From the NCBI RefSeq assembly GCF_024753215.1, contig NZ_JANUGV010000001.1:1674001-1738000 (forward strand): 64,000 nt of DNA, given 5' to 3'. Below, one piece after another: positions 46,465 to 55,745 of this stretch. Position numbers and translations under genes: made by a program. The notes beneath the pieces are model-generated. The model did no database searches. It was not told where the DNA came from and was given only the letters and a program-made list of their open reading frames with translations. Origin of the DNA: Massilia solisilvae (GTDB lineage: Bacteria; Pseudomonadota; Gammaproteobacteria; Burkholderiales; Burkholderiaceae_D). The stretch's first letter is position 1. Every line of letters begins with the position of its first letter.

Positions 46465-48116
46465 ACGCGGTCACGGAGCCGCGCGCGATCGGCATTCCGG
46501 CGCAGGGCGTGCTGGAGGCGATGTCGCAGGTGGTGGGCGCGTCCAACCTTGTCGTCGAACAGGCGGCGCTGGCCGGTTACGCCGCCAGCACCGCGGCGCG
46601 CCCGGTGTGGCCGCTGGCGGTGGCGCGCCCGGGCTCGACGCAGGAGGTGGCGGCACTGGCGCGGCTGGCCACCGTGTACGGGGTGGCGCTGTACCCGGTC
46701 AGCACCGGCAGGAACTGGGGTTACGGCGACGCCTGCCCGGTGAGCGGCGGTCAGGTGCTGCTGGACCTGTCGCGCATGAACCGCATCGTCAAGGTGGATA
46801 CGGAACTGGCGTATGCGGTGATCGAGCCCGGCGTGACCCAGCAGCAGCTGTCGGACTACCTGCGCGAGCAGCAGAGCGGGTTGTGGTGCGATTGCACGGG
46901 CGCCGGGCCGGACACCAGCTTCGTCGGCAATATCCTCGAACGGGGCTTCGGCCATTCGCCGTATGGCAACCGGCTGCAGCACGTGGCCGGCATGCGTGTG
47001 GTGCTGGCGGGCGGCGAAATCCTCGACACCGGTTTCGGGCACTACCCGCAGGCGCGCACCGCGCACCTGTTCCCGTATGGCGTCGGCCCATTTCTCGACG
47101 GGCTGTTCACGCAGTCGAACTTCGGCATCGTCACCCGGCTTGGGATATGGCTGATGCCGCAGGCGCGCTGCATCAACCACTTCCTGTGTTCGGTGCCGCG
47201 CCATGCGGACGTGGCGTTGCTGGTCGATGCGCTGCGCCCGTTGCGGCTGGACGGAACGCTGCGCAGCATCGTCCACATCGGGAACGACCTGCGGGTGATC
47301 TCCGGCGGGCGTGCCTTCCCGCGTGCGCTGGCGGGCGAGGCGTCGTGCTTGCCGGACGAGGTGCGGGCGACGTTGCGCGGCGAGGCTGGCGTGGGGGCCT
47401 GGACTGCGTCCGGCGCGCTGTATGGCAGCCCGGAGCAGGTGGCGGCGGCGCGCAAGGCCCTGCGGCGGGCGCTGGCGCCGCTCGGGGCCAAGCCGGTTTT
47501 CATCACCCCGCGCGCGCTGAACACGGCACGGCGGCTATCGCGCTTGCTGGGCTTCACGCGCGCCGGTCAGGTGTTGCGGGCCAAGGTGGCGTTGGGCGAA
47601 TCGCTGCTGGCGATGAACCGGGGCGAGCCGAACGGACGCTTTCTTGCGGGCGCGTACTGGCGGCGGCGCGGCGGGGTGCCGCAGGATTTTCCGCACGGGG
47701 CCAACCCAGCCCGCGACAACTGCGGCATGCTGTGGGTGTCGCCGGTGCTGCCGATGCGCGGGGCCGACATGCTGGCGGTGCACGCTCTGGCCGAGCCGGT
47801 GTTTCGCCAGTACGGCTTCGACCTGTTTGCAACCTTCAGCATGATCAACGAGCGCGCGCTGGGCGGGGTGCTGACCGTCGCCTACGACAAGGAGGATCCG
47901 GAAGAGGTGGAGCGGGCGCATGCCTGCTACCACGAGGTGTTCGCGCGCTGCATGAATGCGGGTTACATCCCTTACCGGGTGGGCAATCATTCGATGGGGG
48001 AGCTGGATCCGGAAGGGGACGTTTACTGGAAGACGGTGGCGCGTATCAAGGCGGCACTGGACCCGTTGGGAACGATTGCACCAGGACGGTATGAGCCGAC
48101 GCCGGTGTGCAGGTGA
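46461..48116 (+). CDS. VAO/4-cresol dehydrogenase-type FAD oxidoreductase
   Basis: Flavoprotein of 551 residues. PCMH FAD domain with STGRNWGYGDACP (about 83-95) and VIEPGVTQQQLSDYL, then the family-specific TQSNFGIVTRLGIWLMP (about 217-233), and a C-terminal end LDPLGTIAPGRYEP typical of vanillyl-alcohol oxidase/cresol dehydrogenase. Relatives oxidise para-substituted phenols. Translational coupling to the FeeM-like synthase makes an N-acyl tyrosine or related phenolic product a plausible substrate (inference). No cytochrome subunit gene follows. Ends 40 bp from convergent spoVR with a hairpin between. Confidence 0.8.
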   Translation: MNAVTEPRAIGIPAQGVLEAMSQVVGASNLVVEQAALAGYAASTAARPVWPLAVARPGSTQEVAALARLATVYGVALYPVSTGRNWGYGDACPVSGGQVLLDLSRMNRIVKVDTELAYAVIEPGVTQQQLSDYLREQQSGLWCDCTGAGPDTSFVGNILERGFGHSPYGNRLQHVAGMRVVLAGGEILDTGFGHYPQARTAHLFPYGVGPFLDGLFTQSNFGIVTRLGIWLMPQARCINHFLCSVPRHADVALLVDALRPLRLDGTLRSIVHIGNDLRVISGGRAFPRALAGEASCLPDEVRATLRGEAGVGAWTASGALYGSPEQVAAARKALRRALAPLGAKPVFITPRALNTARRLSRLLGFTRAGQVLRAKVALGESLLAMNRGEPNGRFLAGAYWRRRGGVPQDFPHGANPARDNCGMLWVSPVLPMRGADMLAVHALAEPVFRQYGFDLFATFSMINERALGGVLTVAYDKEDPEEVERAHACYHEVFARCMNAGYIPYRVGNHSMGELDPEGDVYWKTVARIKAALDPLGTIAPGRYEPTPVCR

Positions 48117-48132
48117 TGCGGTCGGCAATGTC

Positions 48133-48150
48133 GGGCCGGGCGCGCGGCCC
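48133..48150. terminator. Hairpin between convergent genes
   Basis: GGGCCG/CGGCCC stem with six-base loop in the 40-bp gap between the flavoprotein and spoVR stops. Lacks a T-run; could work in both directions as a weak terminator. Confidence 0.4.
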
Positions 48151-48156
48151 ATCCCG

Positions 48157-49542
48157 CTAGAAGCCGACCTTGCGCGCCGGCAGTACGCGTACCACGCCGC
48201 GGAAGTCCACGGTATGCAAGGAGACAGGACGCCGCCAGATGCGCGTGACGTACTCCATCACCCGTTCGGCCTGCTGCAGGTCGAGCCCGCGGCCGTCGTG
48301 CAGGTAGTCATGGCGCAGGTCGAGGCTGCCGTCGGCGCCCACTTGCTGCACCATCACGGTCGGCGCGCCGTAGTTGTATTTCGGCGCCAGGATCGCCTCG
48401 CGAATCGCGTGGATGTCGCGGCTGGCGATCTTGGTCTCGCCATCCTTGCGCGTCTCGTACACGAACAGGTCGAGCTTGTCGGCCAGCTCCTGGTCCAGGT
48501 AGTTGCGAATGAAGCCGAAGTCGTCTTCGTCGCGCACGATCTCGCGCGCCTTGGCCAGCCCATGCTGGTCGATGATGTGCTCCCACATCGAAAAGCCGAG
48601 GTGGTAGGGGTTGAGCGAGAGCGCCAGCTGCTGGCCGCTCGCATACGGGCGCACCACGTCCGAATGCGACTTGATCGCGGCCAGGTACAGCTCGTGCGGC
48701 AGGAAATTGGCCTCGCGCAGCAGCCGCGCGTGCCAGTACGAGGCCCAGCCCTCGTTCATGATCTGGCAGGCGAAGATGGGGTGGAAGTAGTAGGCCTCCT
48801 CGCGCACCGCCAGGAAGATGTCGCGCTCCCATTCTTCCAGCTCGGGCGCGTAGTGCGCGATGAACCACAGCAGGTCGCGTTCCGGCTGCGGCGGCAGCGG
48901 ACTGCGCTGCACCGGTCCGGCCGTGGGCGGGGGCGCGGCCTCGCCCGGCAGGCGCGCAAAGCGGTCGCGAAAGACGTCCGGGGGCGGCTCGGTGGGCGGC
49001 GCCATGAAGGCGGGATACAGCGGCCGATGCAGCGGCTGGTCCACGTCGATGTGCGGCTCGAGCGCCAGCGCCGCGTCCAGCACCGCCTCGACCGCTTCCT
49101 GGCCGTGCGCCGTCAGCGCCCGCTCCAGCCGGTGCGCGCGTCCGGCGCTTTGTTCGAGAATGTGTCCGCCTGCCATGTCCATGAAGCGCGCGAACAGCTG
49201 GTTGTTCTTGGCAAAATCGGCGTGGCCGAGCACGTGGGCCGTGACCAGCGTGTTTTCGGCCAGCGAGTTCTGTTCCAGCATGAAGGCATTGCACGGATCG
49301 CCCGGGAACATGACCTCGAAGATGCGCGAGTGGCCCATGTGCTGGCGCACCAGCTGGTGGATGTAACGCACCCCGAAGGACCAGTGGCGCATGCGCACCG
49401 GCAGTCCGTACACCGCGATTTCGACCATGAAGTTATTCGGCACCAGGTCGAAGTTCACCGGGTGGTAATCCAGGCCCAGCTCGGCGGCGAGCGCCTCGAG
49501 CCGCCCGGTGTACTCGGCCAGGCGCGCGTGCAGCTCGCTCAT
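48157..49542 (-). CDS. spoVR: SpoVR family protein (YcgB-like)
   Basis: Protein of 461 residues of the SpoVR/YcgB family: acidic, with FGVRYIHQLVRQHMGHSRI, EEAYYFHPIFACQIMNEGWASYWH (about 255-275), and a C-terminal half containing LNPYHLGFSMWEHI. Function remains unknown; in Bacillus the homologue affects spore cortex, in Proteobacteria it is induced by stress and nitrogen starvation together with PrkA and YeaH. The ATG overlaps the yeaH-type stop by 4 bp, so it is the last gene of the prkA-yeaH-spoVR operon. Confidence 0.93.
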   Translation of the reverse strand: MSELHARLAEYTGRLEALAAELGLDYHPVNFDLVPNNFMVEIAVYGLPVRMRHWSFGVRYIHQLVRQHMGHSRIFEVMFPGDPCNAFMLEQNSLAENTLVTAHVLGHADFAKNNQLFARFMDMAGGHILEQSAGRAHRLERALTAHGQEAVEAVLDAALALEPHIDVDQPLHRPLYPAFMAPPTEPPPDVFRDRFARLPGEAAPPPTAGPVQRSPLPPQPERDLLWFIAHYAPELEEWERDIFLAVREEAYYFHPIFACQIMNEGWASYWHARLLREANFLPHELYLAAIKSHSDVVRPYASGQQLALSLNPYHLGFSMWEHIIDQHGLAKAREIVRDEDDFGFIRNYLDQELADKLDLFVYETRKDGETKIASRDIHAIREAILAPKYNYGAPTVMVQQVGADGSLDLRHDYLHDGRGLDLQQAERVMEYVTRIWRRPVSLHTVDFRGVVRVLPARKVGF

Positions 49543-50702
49543 GGCAGCACCTCGGCCGGCTCGTCCTCGCTCTGGTCGCTGAAGAAGCGCCGCAGCGCGC
49601 GCCAGACATCGTCGGAGTGGGCCAGCACGCTCGATCCGACCGGCAAACCGCGCCGTTCCAGCTCGTTGCACATGCGCCGCATCTCCGTTTCCAGCGCGCG
49701 CGGCACGCCGGGCAGGGTTTCGATGTAGCCGATGTAGTTGAGCATGCCGGCCAGTTCGGTCAGTGTTTGCGTCGCCGAGGCGCGGTCTTCGGTGAAGTTT
49801 TCGCCGTCCGAGGCGTAGAACATGTAGATGTTGTTCTGCGCCGCGTTCATCTCGGCGTGGACAGTGTCGAGCACCAGGCGGAAGGCGCTGGAGGCGATGG
49901 TGCCGCCGATGCCGGACACCTGGAAGAAATCGGCCTCGCCGAATTCCCACGCGTGGGTGGTGTGGGCAATGAAACGGGTTTCCACCTTGCGGTACTTGCG
50001 CCGCACACCCTGCAGGGCAAAGAAGAAGAAGGACTTGGCCAGCTTGCGTTCCAGCTGGGTCATGCTGGCCGACACGTCGATCACGAAGAAGATGACCGCG
50101 CTGGTGCTCGGGCGCGAGCGCGTGACCAGTTGCCGGAACCGCAGGTCCTCGTTGGTGAACGGCACCGGGTCTTGCTGCACCGCGCGCCGCTTGATCGCTT
50201 CCTTCACCGTACGCCGCCGGTCCAGCCGCGAGCGCGCGCCGCGTTTGTCCCAGCCCTCGCGCACCAGCTCCAGTTCGTCGATGCGTGCGCTGGACTTGGG
50301 CTTGAGGTCGGGCAGCTTGAGTTCCTCCCACACCCAGTCCATCACGTCGTCGATGGAAAATTCGAGCAGCAGCTTGACCTCGCCGTCCTCGTTACCGCCT
50401 TCGCCCGGCTCCATACCGGCTTCCTCCTCGGGCTGGGCGGGCGCCAGCACGTCTCCCGGCTTGCCCTTGCCCTGGCCGGCGCCGGTTTCGGAACGTCCCT
50501 CGGCCAGCCGGAAGCGTGCGTGTTCCAGCAGGCGCACCGGCACTTGCACGCTGCGGTCCTGCGGGCCGGTGATCAGGTCGGGGCCGGCGATCAGCTCCGG
50601 CAGGTGCTTTTGCACCGCTTCCCGCACTTTGTCGTTGTGGCGCAACCAGTCGCGCGCGCCGCGCGAAAACAGGTCGTACCAAGCCGTGTTCATCGTAGTC
50701 AC
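49539..50702 (-). CDS. yeaH: YeaH/YhbH family (DUF444) VWA-like protein
   Basis: Protein of 387 residues with an acidic/Gly-rich linker (about 75-120) and a C-terminal von Willebrand A-like domain with the metal site DVSASM (DxSxS) and later YASDGENF. Partner of the serine kinase PrkA; probably a scaffold. GTG start at 50702 has GGAGGT five bases upstream; ATG at 50693 is the alternative. Overlaps spoVR by 4 bp. Confidence 0.93.
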   Translation of the reverse strand: MTTMNTAWYDLFSRGARDWLRHNDKVREAVQKHLPELIAGPDLITGPQDRSVQVPVRLLEHARFRLAEGRSETGAGQGKGKPGDVLAPAQPEEEAGMEPGEGGNEDGEVKLLLEFSIDDVMDWVWEELKLPDLKPKSSARIDELELVREGWDKRGARSRLDRRRTVKEAIKRRAVQQDPVPFTNEDLRFRQLVTRSRPSTSAVIFFVIDVSASMTQLERKLAKSFFFFALQGVRRKYRKVETRFIAHTTHAWEFGEADFFQVSGIGGTIASSAFRLVLDTVHAEMNAAQNNIYMFYASDGENFTEDRASATQTLTELAGMLNYIGYIETLPGVPRALETEMRRMCNELERRGLPVGSSVLAHSDDVWRALRRFFSDQSEDEPAEVLP

Positions 50703-50737
50703 GCCGCACCTCCAGACAGGTTCCGGCTGTTGTTCGG

Positions 50738-52702
50738 CTATTCTTGCGCCAGCAGTGTCGTCACATAGTTCAGGGCCTCGCGCGCGCTGTGCGCGTCGTA
50801 GCCGTATTCGTCCACCAGCCGCTTTTCGACGGCCGAGATCTTGGTCCGGATTTCCTCGTCCGGCCGTTTGGCCGAGCTCACCAGCCGCAGCACGTCGCGC
50901 CGCTGCTCGAACAGGTACTGCTGCACGGCGTCGTTGAGCTGGATATGGCTCTCCAGCCCGAACCTGACGCCGCGCTTGTAGGCCCCCATCGCCTTGCGCA
51001 CCACCTCCTGCCGGAACGACTGCTTGCCGGACTCGGAAATGTGGATCTTTTCCTCCACCGCCCGCAGGAAGCGCTCGTCCGGGCGCCGCTCCTCGTTGGT
51101 GATCGGGTCTTTGATGGTGCGGTTGTCGAGCATGGCCTCCACTTCGTCCAGGTACTTGTTGAGCAGGTCCTGCGCCTCCTGCTCGAACGACACGAACAGC
51201 GCCTTGTGCACGTCCTGCTTGACCCAGCGGTTATAGAAGTCCTTGCGGGTGAGCACCAGGTAGTCGACCCACTTGCGCTTTTTCTTGGGGTCGATGCGGG
51301 CGTCGTTTTCGATCCCGTCTTTCAAGGCAAGCAGCACGTCCATCGTTGACAGGCTCTTCTGGTTTGACTGGATGATGGCATTGGACAGCGCGTTGATCAC
51401 AAAGCGCGGCGACACCCCCGACAATCCCTCGTCGGGCGCCTTTTCCTTCTCTTTGACCCGGCGCACGTCGGCACGGTTCACCCCCTCGACCTCTTCGTCG
51501 GCGTGGATGCGCACCTTCTTGACCAGCTCGACCTCCTTCTCGTCGCTGTCCTGGATGCGCGACAGGATCGCGAACACGGCGGCCGCGTGCAGTACGTGCG
51601 GGTCCAGATGGACGTCGCGAAAGGCCGGCGCCGCCGAGGAGATGAGCTTTTTGTAGATGCGCGCCTCTTCCTTGTAGTTCAGCGTGTAGGGCACCTGGAT
51701 GATGACCATGCGGTCGAGCAGGGCCTCGTTCTCGCTCTCCTGGAGAAATTTGCGAAATTCCGCCAGGTTGGTGTGCGCAAGAATGGTCTCGTCCAGGTAG
51801 ATGAGCGGAAAGCGCGACACCTTGACGTTCTTTTCCTGGGTGAGCGTGAGCAGCAGGTAGAGGAACTCGCGCTTGACCTTGAGGATCTCGATCATCTCCA
51901 GCACCCCGCGGCTGGCCGCGTACACCGCGCCGGACCACGACCAGGCGCGCGGGTCGCCCTCGTCGCCGTACTGGGCCACCTTGGACAGGTCCACCGAGCC
52001 GACCAGGTCGGCCAGGTCGGCCGTGGTGGGGTCGTGCGGGGCGTAGGTGCCGATCCCGCTGCGGCCGGATTCGGAAATGAAGAAGCGCTCGACCGGCATC
52101 TGCATGAAATCGCCGTCGAACTGGTCCTCCAGCCGGGCGCGGCAGTGAGGACAGACCTCGCCGGTAATGTCGATGCCGTAGGTGTTGCGGCAGGAAGCGC
52201 GCATGGTGTGCGGGATCAGGTGCAGCGGCGACTCGTGCACCGGGCAGCCGGCGATGGCGTACAGCGCGCCTTCCTCGGTGTAGCTGTATTCCTCCAGCCC
52301 GCGCTTGAGCAGGATGACGAGCGTGGACTTGCCGCCCGACGGCGGGCCGAGCAGCAACAGCAGCCGGCGGCCGACCTCGGACCCGCTGGCCGCCGCCTTG
52401 AAGTAGTCGACGACGCGGTCGATCGCCTCGTCGATGCCGAACAGGTCGTCCTCGAACAGCCTGCAGCGGAAATGGCCTTCGCCATCGTCGATGCAGGTGG
52501 CGCGGATCATGTCCCAGATGTACTGGTGCGAGCTGCGTGCCACTTGCTGCGGCGCCAGTGGCAGGACCTTCTCCATGAACTCGGAGAACGGCCCCGACCA
52601 GTGCCCGGCCCGGTGCTGCCGGGTGAACAGGCTCAGGCTCTTCAGGAAATTGTCCTGCTCGTCCCAGGAACGGGCAGGGAATTCTTCGCCAGGTAGCGTC
52701 AC
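50738..52702 (-). CDS. prkA: PrkA serine protein kinase (YeaG-like)
   Basis: AAA+-related protein kinase of 654 residues. Walker A GPPSGGKST at 119-127, Walker B region FPLIYLDETILAHTN, a zinc-ribbon-like CPHCRARL near 193, and the C-terminal kinase domain with NEERRPDERFLRAVEE and VVRKAMGAYKRG. Works in starvation and stress adaptation with YeaH and SpoVR. GTG start with GGAGG four bases upstream. Thirty-five bases separate it from yeaH. First gene of the operon. Confidence 0.95.
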   Translation of the reverse strand: MTLPGEEFPARSWDEQDNFLKSLSLFTRQHRAGHWSGPFSEFMEKVLPLAPQQVARSSHQYIWDMIRATCIDDGEGHFRCRLFEDDLFGIDEAIDRVVDYFKAAASGSEVGRRLLLLLGPPSGGKSTLVILLKRGLEEYSYTEEGALYAIAGCPVHESPLHLIPHTMRASCRNTYGIDITGEVCPHCRARLEDQFDGDFMQMPVERFFISESGRSGIGTYAPHDPTTADLADLVGSVDLSKVAQYGDEGDPRAWSWSGAVYAASRGVLEMIEILKVKREFLYLLLTLTQEKNVKVSRFPLIYLDETILAHTNLAEFRKFLQESENEALLDRMVIIQVPYTLNYKEEARIYKKLISSAAPAFRDVHLDPHVLHAAAVFAILSRIQDSDEKEVELVKKVRIHADEEVEGVNRADVRRVKEKEKAPDEGLSGVSPRFVINALSNAIIQSNQKSLSTMDVLLALKDGIENDARIDPKKKRKWVDYLVLTRKDFYNRWVKQDVHKALFVSFEQEAQDLLNKYLDEVEAMLDNRTIKDPITNEERRPDERFLRAVEEKIHISESGKQSFRQEVVRKAMGAYKRGVRFGLESHIQLNDAVQQYLFEQRRDVLRLVSSAKRPDEEIRTKISAVEKRLVDEYGYDAHSAREALNYVTTLLAQE

Positions 52703-52853
52703 GTTGCCTCCGTATTCCAGACAGGCGCGCGCGAACGAATCGCACGCCGCGCGAAGCCACAGTATCGGCGCGCGCTACGGGCAGCAAATGAGCCGCGTCA
52801 ATGTGAGAGACCGAACCTTGCCGCTGCGGCGACAAGAGGCGCGGCAGCAGCGC

Positions 52854-54953
52854 TCAGAAGCTGGCGTTGACGGTCAGGCGCAGCGCGCGCGGCGAGCCCG
52901 GCGTGATGTTGCTGTCGCTGTTGGCCGACGCGTAGTAGCGCTGGTCAAGCAGGTTCTCCACGTTCAGCTGGGCCTGGTAGTGCTTGTCGATCCGGTAGTA
53001 CAACGCCGCGTCCAGCCGGGCAAAGCCGGGCAGGGCGACCGCGTTGGAGGTGGAGGCAAACACCCGGTCACGGGCCACGACGCCCACACCGGCGCCGAGC
53101 GCATTGCTGAAGTCGTAGCGGTTCCACAGCGACAGCGTGTGGCGCGGTACCTGCGCCACCGTGCGGCCGGCCGGCACGTTGCCGGACGCGGCGGTCAGCT
53201 TGGCGTCCTGCCACGCATAGCCACCCATCACGCTCCATGCCTTGGTGATCTTGCCCTGCAGCCCCAGCTCGACGCCCTTGCTGCGCTGGCCGTCGACCAG
53301 ATAGGTGCGTGCGGGATCGAGCGGGTCGGTGGCCAGCACATTGCTGCGATCGAGCCGGTACACGGCCGCCGTAGCCGACAGGTTCGGCAGCACATCCCAC
53401 TTCGCGCCCAGCTCCACGTTGCGGAATTTTTCCGGATCGAAGGCGGCGTTGGACGGCGTGAGCGAGGCGAGCTGGTCGCCCGCACGCGGCGCGTAGGCCA
53501 GGCTGTAGCTGGCATACAGCGACATCGCGCGCACCGGTTTGTACACCAGGCCGACCCGCGGCGACACCGGGCTATCGGTGATGTCGAAGCGCCTGCCGCT
53601 GCGGTGGTCGGTGAAATCGACCTTGAAGCGGTCGTAGCGCAGCCCGACGATCGCCAGCCACTGCGGCGAGAATTCCAGCTGGTCCTGCAGGTAGGCGGAC
53701 GCCGCGGTGGCCACCCCGTGGTTGTCGGCGTCGGTTGCCGACTGGCGGAAGCTGACGCTGCCCACCAGCCACGGCGCGGCAGCCGGAACGGTCGCGGAGG
53801 CGCCGCTGAAGTAGCCGGTGTTGCGGAAGTTGTCCGTCACCTGGCGGCCATACTCGATGCCGGTCGCAAATTTGTGGCGCAGGCCGAGGGCATCGACGGT
53901 AAAGTTGAGGTCGGTCTGGTTGAACAGGTTGGTGCGTTGGGTGGCGTTGTTGTAGGCGCCGAGCGTCAGGGTCGGCACGCCGTTCTTGAGTGTCACGACG
54001 CTGCCGGCGTAGATGTTCTGGTAGAACTTGTCGTAGTCGGCGTAGCGGGTACGGTTGCGCAGCATCACGCCGTTGCCGAAATCATGCTCAAGCAGCGCGG
54101 AAAATGCGTTCACGCGCGACCACGTCGGGCTGTGCGCGGCGTCGCCAAAGAAGGTGGCAGGGTCGGTCTCGTAGGGGCGGCCATTAAAGCCCGGCACGCC
54201 GCGGTCGGCCACGCGCTCGTCCTGGAAGTGTTCGTAGCCGAGCACGATGCGGGTGTTGTCGCCCGGCGCCAGCAGCAGTGTGGGGTTGATGCCCTTGCGC
54301 TTGTTCGACACGCCGGCGCGGTAGCTGCCGGAGTCGTCCAGCAGCGCGTTGAGGCGCAGCGCCGCGCCGTCGCCGAGCGCCTGGCCCAGGTCGACGCTGG
54401 CCCGGCGGTTGCGCCACGAGCCCACGGTCAGCGATGCGTCGCGCACCGGCGTCCACGCCGGCTCCTTGCTGACCCGGTTGATGACGCCGCCGGCGCCGCC
54501 GCGACCGAAGATCATGGCGTTCGGGCCCTTGAGTGCTTCGACCCGCTCAATGTTGTACAGGTCGCGGTAGTACTGCACGTCATCGCGCACGCCATCGACA
54601 AAGAAGTCGCCGGTGGTGCTGTTGCCGCGCATGACGGCGGTGTCGCGGTTGCCTTCGCCCTGGGCGGTGACCACGCCGGGCACGTAACGGATCACGTCGG
54701 CCATGCCTTGCATTGCCTGATCGCGCATCAGTTCGCTGGTGACGACCGTGACCGCCTGGGGCGTGTCGCGCAACAGGGTGTCGGATTTGGTTGCGGTGCT
54801 GCTCGATTTGGCGTCGTAGCCGCGCTCCGCGGTGCCGACGATGGTCACCTGCGGCAGTGGCGCGTCGTCGTCCGCCAGGGCGGCGCCGGCGTACCCGGCA
54901 AAGATGGCGGCAATGGCCAGGCGAAGGGGAGTATTGGTCTTGTTCCTGGACAT
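52854..54953 (-). CDS. TonB-dependent siderophore receptor
   Basis: Outer-membrane receptor of 699 residues for a ferric siderophore. Signal peptide about 1-27 (ends AGAALA), plug domain with DTPQAVTVVTSELMRDQAMQ and GNSTTGDFFVDGVRDD, and the 22-strand barrel with the C-terminal aromatic ending LRLTVNASF required for outer-membrane insertion. It lacks the extra N-terminal signalling domain of FecA-type receptors. AAGGA eight bases before the start, and a Fur box further upstream. No siderophore synthesis genes adjoin, so it probably takes up xenosiderophores. The family includes catecholate and hydroxamate receptors; the ligand is not certain. Confidence 0.93.
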   Translation of the reverse strand: MSRNKTNTPLRLAIAAIFAGYAGAALADDDAPLPQVTIVGTAERGYDAKSSSTATKSDTLLRDTPQAVTVVTSELMRDQAMQGMADVIRYVPGVVTAQGEGNRDTAVMRGNSTTGDFFVDGVRDDVQYYRDLYNIERVEALKGPNAMIFGRGGAGGVINRVSKEPAWTPVRDASLTVGSWRNRRASVDLGQALGDGAALRLNALLDDSGSYRAGVSNKRKGINPTLLLAPGDNTRIVLGYEHFQDERVADRGVPGFNGRPYETDPATFFGDAAHSPTWSRVNAFSALLEHDFGNGVMLRNRTRYADYDKFYQNIYAGSVVTLKNGVPTLTLGAYNNATQRTNLFNQTDLNFTVDALGLRHKFATGIEYGRQVTDNFRNTGYFSGASATVPAAAPWLVGSVSFRQSATDADNHGVATAASAYLQDQLEFSPQWLAIVGLRYDRFKVDFTDHRSGRRFDITDSPVSPRVGLVYKPVRAMSLYASYSLAYAPRAGDQLASLTPSNAAFDPEKFRNVELGAKWDVLPNLSATAAVYRLDRSNVLATDPLDPARTYLVDGQRSKGVELGLQGKITKAWSVMGGYAWQDAKLTAASGNVPAGRTVAQVPRHTLSLWNRYDFSNALGAGVGVVARDRVFASTSNAVALPGFARLDAALYYRIDKHYQAQLNVENLLDQRYYASANSDSNITPGSPRALRLTVNASF

Positions 54954-54975
54954 CGCAGCTTTCCTTAAACGCAAA

Positions 54976-54990
54976 TGAGAATGATTCGCA
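54976..54990 (-). promoter_or_regulatory. Fur box of the siderophore receptor
   Basis: TGAGAATGATTCGCA fits the 7-1-7 Fur site with 6 of 7 base pairs matching between the arms, lies in an AT-rich stretch (AAATGAGAATGATTCGCATTATG), and sits 23 bp upstream of the receptor start. It predicts iron repression. Confidence 0.82.
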
Positions 54991-55112
54991 TTATGTATCA
55001 AGAACTGTTCAGTTGCAAGTGCAGAATCGCGCGCAAGGTTGGACTGCGCACCGTGGCGGCGGCGCGCCGGCGCTAACATGCACGCTTCCATGAACCGAGG
55101 AGGAATCACGCC

Positions 55113-55619
55113 ATGACCACCCCGACCGACTCCGGCCACGTGGCGGCGCTGGCCGACAAGCTCGGCCCCGTGCGCTTTGCCATGTTCACCACGGCCGACC
55201 AACACGGGCACCTGATCAGCCACCCGATGACGCTGCAGCTCACCGACGATGGCGGCGGCCTGTGGTTCTACACCGCGACCACGGCGCCGCTGTGGGAAAA
55301 CATCGCCCACAACCCGGAAGTGAACCTCAGTTTCGCCCGGCCCGACGACATGCTGTTCGTGTCGGTGAGCGGCCGGGCCGAGCGGGTGGTGGACCGCGAG
55401 CGCATCCGCGACCTGTGGAACGTGGGCGTGCAGGCCTGGTTCCCGGCCGGGCCGGAGGACGAGCATGTGGTGCTGGTCCGTGTGGACCCGCATGCGGCCG
55501 CGTATTGGGATTCGAAGGAAAGCAAGATGGTGCGGCTGTTCGAGTACGCCAGGGCGGCGTTCACCGGCAACCGCCCGGACGTGGAGCCGGGCGAGCACGG
55601 CACAATACCGCTCGATTGA
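55113..55619 (+). CDS. Pyridoxamine 5'-phosphate oxidase-fold stress protein (GSP26-like)
   Basis: Split-barrel flavin-binding protein of 168 residues: FAMFTTADQHGHLISHPM (about 22-39), WFYTATTAPLWENI and FSVSGRAERV-type segments place it with general stress protein 26. Likely FMN or F420-like cofactor binding; reaction unknown. GAGGAGG lies nine bases upstream. Divergent from the TonB receptor across 159 bp that contain the Fur box, so it might share iron control. Confidence 0.88.
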   Translation: MTTPTDSGHVAALADKLGPVRFAMFTTADQHGHLISHPMTLQLTDDGGGLWFYTATTAPLWENIAHNPEVNLSFARPDDMLFVSVSGRAERVVDRERIRDLWNVGVQAWFPAGPEDEHVVLVRVDPHAAAYWDSKESKMVRLFEYARAAFTGNRPDVEPGEHGTIPLD

Positions 55620-55712
55620 GCCTGCGGCGATAGCTGGGGGCGGCCGCATTGTTGCTTGCAGAAAATTGCCCCTATAGTTAGAGTACCTGCTTCTTCAACG
55701 AGGAGCAGGCAG

Positions 55713-55745
55713 ATGATGCTGGCCAGTCAAGGCAGGGCGCGATGA
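55713..55745 (+). CDS. Ten-residue leader frame before pnuC
   Basis: A minute frame MMLASQGRAR with GAGGAG seven bases upstream. Its TGA overlaps the pnuC ATG (ATGA). The leader has the better ribosome site, whereas pnuC itself has only a weak GCAGGGCG. Such a layout would couple pnuC translation to the leader. It could also be chance. No obvious codon stalling series is visible, although two Arg codons (AGG, CGA) that are rarer in GC-rich genomes stand near its end. Confidence 0.4.
   Translation: MMLASQGRAR

Noticed and set aside
36518..48116. PEP-CTERM sorting tails on proteins in or near the locus
   Set aside because: None of the C-termini shows a Pro-Glu-Pro motif followed by a membrane helix and basic end.
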